From Streptomyces sp. 1331.2 (GTDB lineage: Bacteria; Actinomycetota; Actinomycetes; Streptomycetales; Streptomycetaceae): 64,000 bases of DNA. The stretch lies in NCBI RefSeq assembly GCF_900199205.1, contig NZ_OBMJ01000001.1:7061001-7125000 (forward strand). The letters run 5' to 3'. Below, piece after piece: positions 60,691-64,000 of this stretch; position 1 is the stretch's first letter; each line of letters opens with the position of its first letter. The notes beneath the pieces were generated by a model. It searched no databases, was not told the DNA's origin, and saw nothing but the letters and a program-made list of their open reading frames with translations. A program made the translations under genes and the position numbers.

Positions 60691-60945
60691 CGCCGCACCC
60701 GGGTGTTCCGCCTCGGCCTCGCCCTGTCCACGCTCGGCTTCGCCGTCGCCGCGCTCGCCGGGACGATCGGCATGCCGGCCGGCGCCCGGATGCTCCAGGG
60801 CGTCGGCGCCGCGCTGCTCACCCCGGTCGGCCTCGCCCTGCTGCGTCACGTCGTCACCGGCGAACGCGAGCGCGCCGAGGCGATCGGCACCTGGTCGGGG
60901 TCTCCGCCGTCCTGGTCGCCGTCCTGCTCGGCGGGACCAGGCCGG
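60691..60945 (+). pseudogene. MFS transporter fragment with frameshift
   Basis: RVFRLGLALSTLGFAVAALA, then ARMLQGVGAALLTPVGLALL and ERERAEAIGTWSG are TM3, TM4 and the loop to TM5 of a DHA2-like exporter. The reading continues as VSAVLVAVLLGG only after adding one base in the G-run at 60897-60900, so a single-base loss is likely. TM1-2 and everything after TM5 are missing. No start codon or ribosome-binding site precedes it. Confidence 0.75.
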
Positions 60946-61107
60946 TCGCCCCGCAGTCCGGCGCCGCCGGCCCGCGGCCGCCGCAGCCGGCGGAATCGAG
61001 AAGGTCGGCGGGGTCGGTGGAGCCGACGGAGCGGGCCGAGGCGCGCCCGCCCGTACGGCCCGCCGAGCCTGACCGGCCGCCGCGGTGGCCGCCGTGGTGG
61101 CGGCCGG

Positions 61108-61923
61108 TCAGTGGATCCCCTCGACCGCCGCCTGCGCCGCGCGGGCGAGCTCACGCCGGGCGCCGGCCCGGGTGGGCTGTGGGGTGGGCGGTGGGATCGG
61201 CGGCAGGAAGGTCACCTCGGCGACCAGCCCGCGCGCCGCGACCACCCGGGCGAGCGAGGTGAGCAGCCCGTCGTCCCCGATGAAGGCGGGGACGCTGGTC
61301 GGGCGCCCGTCGGCCAGTCGGTAGCGGATCGTCACCGGCTGGACGAAGGCGCCCGCCGCCACCGCGGCCTGGAACAGTGCGGGCCGGAACCGGCCGCTCT
61401 CCCGCCCGCACCAGGTCGAGCCCTCCGGGAAGACGATCACCGGGTGCCCGGAGCGCAGCACCTCGGCCACCGCCGCCACCGTGTCCGGCAGCGTCCGCAG
61501 TCGGTCGCGGTCCAGGAAGACGGTGCCGCCCCAGGCGACCAGCCGCCCGAGCACCGGCCACTGCCGGACCTCCGTCTTGGCCAGCGACCGGCCCGGCCGA
61601 CCGGCCGCGAGCAGCGGGATGTCCAGCCAGGACACGTGGTTGGCCACCACGAGCACCCCGCTGCCGCCCGGGCCGCCGCCCGCCCCGGTGAGCTGGACGG
61701 TCACCCCGAGGGTGCGCAGCACGAGGCGCGCCCAGAGCCGGACCAGCCGGTCCCGGCCGCCCTGCGGGAGCAGCCGGGCGGGGAGGCTGAGCACGACGCC
61801 GGCCAGGACGGCCGCCAGACAGGCCGTCAGCCGCAGCACCCGCCGGGGGTGGGAGACCTCGGGCGACGGTTCGGCCAGGCAGGTCTCGGGCCGGCAGGGC
61901 GCCGTCGGCAGCCAGACGCTCAC
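61108..61923 (-). CDS. 1-acylglycerol-3-phosphate acyltransferase-like protein (PlsC/OlsA type)
   Basis: This 271-aa membrane-associated acyltransferase has an N-terminal hydrophobic helix (LTACLAAVLAGVVLSLPARL), the catalytic motif I NHVSWLD (Hx4D), WGGTVFLDRDR, and motif III VIVFPEGSTW, as in PlsC. Its GTG start overlaps the stop of the upstream GNAT-type gene (GTGA), so it is co-translated with an OlsB-like enzyme. That order (OlsB then OlsA) fits ornithine-lipid synthesis: OlsB N-acylates ornithine and OlsA adds the second, ester-linked acyl chain. Phosphatidic-acid synthesis is the alternative. Confidence 0.88.
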   Translation of the reverse strand: MSVWLPTAPCRPETCLAEPSPEVSHPRRVLRLTACLAAVLAGVVLSLPARLLPQGGRDRLVRLWARLVLRTLGVTVQLTGAGGGPGGSGVLVVANHVSWLDIPLLAAGRPGRSLAKTEVRQWPVLGRLVAWGGTVFLDRDRLRTLPDTVAAVAEVLRSGHPVIVFPEGSTWCGRESGRFRPALFQAAVAAGAFVQPVTIRYRLADGRPTSVPAFIGDDGLLTSLARVVAARGLVAEVTFLPPIPPPTPQPTRAGARRELARAAQAAVEGIH

Positions 61924-62777
61924 GAGGCGGCGCCCAGGCCCGGCAGCCCGGAGAGGAAGTGCCGCAGGTAGCGCGGGTCGGTGCGCTCCAGCGACAGCAG
62001 CACGTACAGGTCGGCGCAGTCGAAGTCCGGGTCGTATGCGGGCTCGCCGCAGACCCAGGCGCCGAGCCGCAGGTAGCCGCGGAGCAGGGGCGGCAGGGCG
62101 CCGCGCTCGGCGCGCGGCACGCCGGTGGCGTCCCAGCGGCGGTGCGGGGTGACCCGGTACTCCTCGGGGGCGAGGTGCTTGGCGCTGACGGTGTCCCAGA
62201 CCCGGGCGGCGGTGGCGCCGGTGTCCTCCAGGCCGATCGAGCAGCAGCCGCCGACCCAGGTGTTGCCGGTGTCGGCGAGGTAGCGGGCGATGCCGCCCCA
62301 CATCAGGTTGATGACGGCGCCGTTGCCCCGGTGGTCCGGGTGGATGCAGGAGCGCCCGAGCTCGACCAGGCCGGGGCGGACGGGCGCCAGGGCGGAGAGG
62401 TCGAACTCGCCCTCCGAGTAAAGCCGTCCGGCCCGCCGGGCGGCCGCGGGGCGCAGCAGCCGGTAGGTGCCGACGACGGTGCCGTGCTCGCCCTCGCGGA
62501 CCAACAGGTGGTCGCAGTACTCGTCGAGGGCGTCGATGTCCAGGCCGGCGACGGGGCTGTGCAGGACGGCGCCCAGCTCGGCGGCGAACACCTGGTGGCG
62601 CAGCCGCTGGGCGGCCCGGACCTCGTCCTCGTCGCGGGCGAGGGAGACGGTGTAGGCGGCGGGCGCCGCGGTCGGGGTCGCGGCCGGGGTCGGGGCGGCG
62701 GGGCGGGGGGCGGGGACCGCCGGGGCGTCGTGGGTGGGGGCGACTGCGGACGGAGCGTACGTGGGGACGGTGGTCAT
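61920..62777 (-). CDS. OlsB-like GNAT acyltransferase (ornithine lipid synthesis candidate)
   Basis: This 285-aa protein has a Pro/Ala/Thr-rich low-complexity head (residues 1-45), then a GNAT-fold domain of the hemolysin/OlsB group: RDEDEVRAAQRLRHQVFAAE, DALDEYCDHLLVREGE, VVGTYRLLRPAAARRAG, ELGRSCIHPDHRGNGAVINL and MWGGIARYL. This group transfers 3-hydroxyacyl chains from ACP to ornithine. The downstream PlsC-like gene overlaps by four bases. The ATG at 62777 has GGAGGG upstream. Activity is inferred from the gene pair; the N-terminal head may be disordered. Confidence 0.82.
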   Translation of the reverse strand: MTTVPTYAPSAVAPTHDAPAVPAPRPAAPTPAATPTAAPAAYTVSLARDEDEVRAAQRLRHQVFAAELGAVLHSPVAGLDIDALDEYCDHLLVREGEHGTVVGTYRLLRPAAARRAGRLYSEGEFDLSALAPVRPGLVELGRSCIHPDHRGNGAVINLMWGGIARYLADTGNTWVGGCCSIGLEDTGATAARVWDTVSAKHLAPEEYRVTPHRRWDATGVPRAERGALPPLLRGYLRLGAWVCGEPAYDPDFDCADLYVLLSLERTDPRYLRHFLSGLPGLGAAS

Positions 62778-63009
62778 GGCGGACCCTCCAGGGCAGCACG
62801 GTCGGCGGTGCCGTGGATCGCCAGGGCACCGTCCCGGTCCGCAGGCGGTTGGGCGTGGACGCGAACCGGTCGAGGTATGTCTCTCCGAGTCGGTTGGCAT
62901 CCACGTTGCGGCACGGCGGAGCGCAGATGTGCACCTGTTGAATGGGACCACCCGTGGCCTGCCGGTCATCTGCCCGGCACCGGGCGCTCGTTCGCAGGGG
63001 GTGGACAAT
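62778..63009. other. Upstream region of the OlsB-like gene
   Basis: Together with the hairpin at 63010-63038 and the 61 nt to the next stop, this is about 320 nt without a gene. It should contain the promoter for the OlsB-OlsA operon. No convincing -35/-10 pair or dyad was recognised by eye. Confidence 0.4.
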
Positions 63010-63038
63010 GGGGGCGTGCGGATGCACCGCACGCCCCC
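63010..63038 (-). terminator. Terminator of the right-edge serine hydrolase gene
   Basis: GGGGGCGTGCG and CGCACGCCCCC form a perfect 11-bp stem with the 7-nt loop GATGCAC, 61 nt past the stop codon of the minus-strand serine hydrolase. Confidence 0.85.
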
Positions 63039-63099
63039 GCCCCGTTGTCCCGTCCCGGTCCCGTCCGGTCCGGGTCAGGCCCCGTCCCGGTTCGGGAAG

Positions 63100-64000
63100 C
63101 TAGTACGCCCGCCAGCCCTCCGGGTCGAGGCCGCCCGGGACGGCGGCCTCCGGGCCGTACGGTTCGCGGGTGTAGACGAAGGAGCCGATGTCGAGGTGGC
63201 CGACCGTGCCGTCGGCGGTGCGGACCACCCGCAGGGTCTCCCCGGCGTAGTAGTTGTCCAGGCCGATCCAGGTGCCGTCCGCCTCGGGGCGGAAGCGCGA
63301 GCCCCGGCCGGCGCCGGAGAGCGGGGCGAGCTCCAGGACGCGGTCGGCCCGCAGCCGCAGGACGTTCGGCGCGGCGCCCCAGTACCAGGGGCCGGTCAGC
63401 GCCGTCAGCTCCGGGTCCACCTCGGGCAGCGGCCGCCAGGGCTCGGGCAGCCGGGGCTCGTGCGCGGCGGTGAGCGCGATCAACTCGGCCGCCAGGGCGG
63501 CGTTGACGCCGCTGGTGGCGTTGGCCAGGGTGAACGCGGCCAGGCCGTCGGCCTCGCTGATCCACAGGGCGGCCGTGAACCCCGGCATCGAGCCGGTGTG
63601 TCCGTACAGCAACCGGCCCTCGTGGCGGCGCAGTTGCAGGCCGAGGCCGAAGGTGTTGGTCCACTCGGCGTCGTCCGGGGCGACGGCGGGGCGGCGCATC
63701 TCGGCGAGGGTGTCGGCGGACAGCACCTTGTCGTCTCCGGCGGCGAGGAAGACGGCCCAGCGGGCCAGGTCGGCGCCGGTGGACCAGAGTTGGCCGGCCG
63801 GGCCCATCAGACCGGTGTCGGTGAGCGGTTCCGGCTGCATGACGTCCGCCCACGGGTGGACGGCGAAGCCCCCGGCGTGCGGGAGCGCGGGCAGCAGCGT
63901 GGTGCGGTCCATGCCGAGCGGGGCCAGCACCTCCCGGCGCAGCACCTCGCCCCAGGGCTCCCCGCGCAGCTTCTCCACCAGGGCACCGAGCAGCGCGTAG
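63100..64000 (-). CDS. Serine hydrolase (beta-lactamase/DD-peptidase fold), 5' end outside window
   Basis: Only the C-terminal 300 residues are in the window; the SxxK and YxN motifs lie beyond the right edge. Visible are YALLGALVEKLRGEPWGEVL (helix after YxN), LGMDRTTL, MGPAGQLWSTGADLARWAVF and the HxG element LLYGHTGSMPGFTAALW. A C-terminal beta-rich extension (TALTGPWYWGAAPNVLRLRA, GTWIGLDNYYAGETLRV) resembles the lipocalin-like tail of esterase-type members. It probably acts as an esterase or carboxypeptidase; location cannot be judged without the N-terminus. A hairpin terminator follows. Confidence 0.9.
   Translation of the reverse strand, partial: YALLGALVEKLRGEPWGEVLRREVLAPLGMDRTTLLPALPHAGGFAVHPWADVMQPEPLTDTGLMGPAGQLWSTGADLARWAVFLAAGDDKVLSADTLAEMRRPAVAPDDAEWTNTFGLGLQLRRHEGRLLYGHTGSMPGFTAALWISEADGLAAFTLANATSGVNAALAAELIALTAAHEPRLPEPWRPLPEVDPELTALTGPWYWGAAPNVLRLRADRVLELAPLSGAGRGSRFRPEADGTWIGLDNYYAGETLRVVRTADGTVGHLDIGSFVYTREPYGPEAAVPGGLDPEGWRAY

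Overview
The window is high-GC actinobacterial DNA, most likely from the Streptomycetaceae (Streptomyces or Kitasatospora). The evidence is family-level. It includes a mycothiol-conjugate-amidase-type deacetylase, an F420-type oxidoreductase, a CYP105-like P450 with its own [3Fe-4S] ferredoxin, an EfeU-EfeO fusion behind a DtxR/DmdR-type iron box, an actinobacterial qcrB, many GTG starts, and many genes whose -10 box sits 6-7 nt before the start codon, as in leaderless mRNAs. A DUF6296-like gene leans towards Kitasatospora. There are no rRNA or tRNA genes, CRISPR arrays, transposases or phage genes. The region reads as ordinary chromosome with many small accessory and regulatory units.

Layout. 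At 1-3.8 kb lies the 5' part of glyoxylate carboligase (minus strand) behind two tandem IclR-type dyads, then a Cys-Cys mini-ORF overlapping the start of a SulP anion transporter. At 3.8-7.7 kb are a thiamine-binding protein, DoxX, and a TetR-MFS-SDR unit. At 8-11.4 kb is a UgpAEB-like ABC importer without its own ATPase. At 11.4-18 kb are an XRE regulator, an LppU-like protein, a methionine aminopeptidase, a thioesterase, a secreted peptidase and a bifunctional penicillin-binding protein. At 18.2-26.2 kb are a beta-helix protein, hydrolases, a DJ-1 protein, a gamma-carbonic anhydrase and several small conserved unknowns. At 26.4-29.6 kb are the ferredoxin-P450 pair and an ATP-dependent DNA ligase. 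At 29.9-33.6 kb are a GNAT enzyme, a membrane CAP-domain protein and a sigma factor fused through a zinc-finger-like motif and a membrane helix to an extracellular CAP domain. At 34.2-41 kb are a PfkB kinase, a NodB lipoprotein, a YchJ protein, an F420-type reductase and a TetR/FAD-monooxygenase operon with an unusual dyad operator. At 41-51 kb are a stand-alone qcrB, the Efe iron-uptake operon, a two-component system and a GltD-like protein with a glycine-rich insert. At 51.3-59.4 kb are MurQ, an HhH endonuclease-like protein, a 2OG-oxygenase-like protein, a TetR/MFS divergent pair, an Mca-like amidase, a PHB-depolymerase-type esterase and a PaaI thioesterase. At 59.5-64 kb are a YdcF protein, a deletion scar of a TetR/MFS pair, an OlsB-OlsA-like acyltransferase operon and the 3' part of a serine hydrolase.

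Genes that appear to work together: TetR-MFS-SDR (4.8-7.7 kb); ugpA-ugpE-ugpB; ferredoxin-P450; CAP protein with sigma-CAP fusion; TetR-monooxygenase; efeUO-efeB; response regulator-histidine kinase; TetR-MFS (53.9-56.1 kb); olsB-olsA. The least conventional items are the sigma-zinc finger-TM-CAP fusion (31717-33333), the Cys-Cys leader coupled to SulP (2102-2146), the A6/T6-flanked double dyad (40390-40433) and the TetR/MFS deletion scar at 60.6-60.95 kb.
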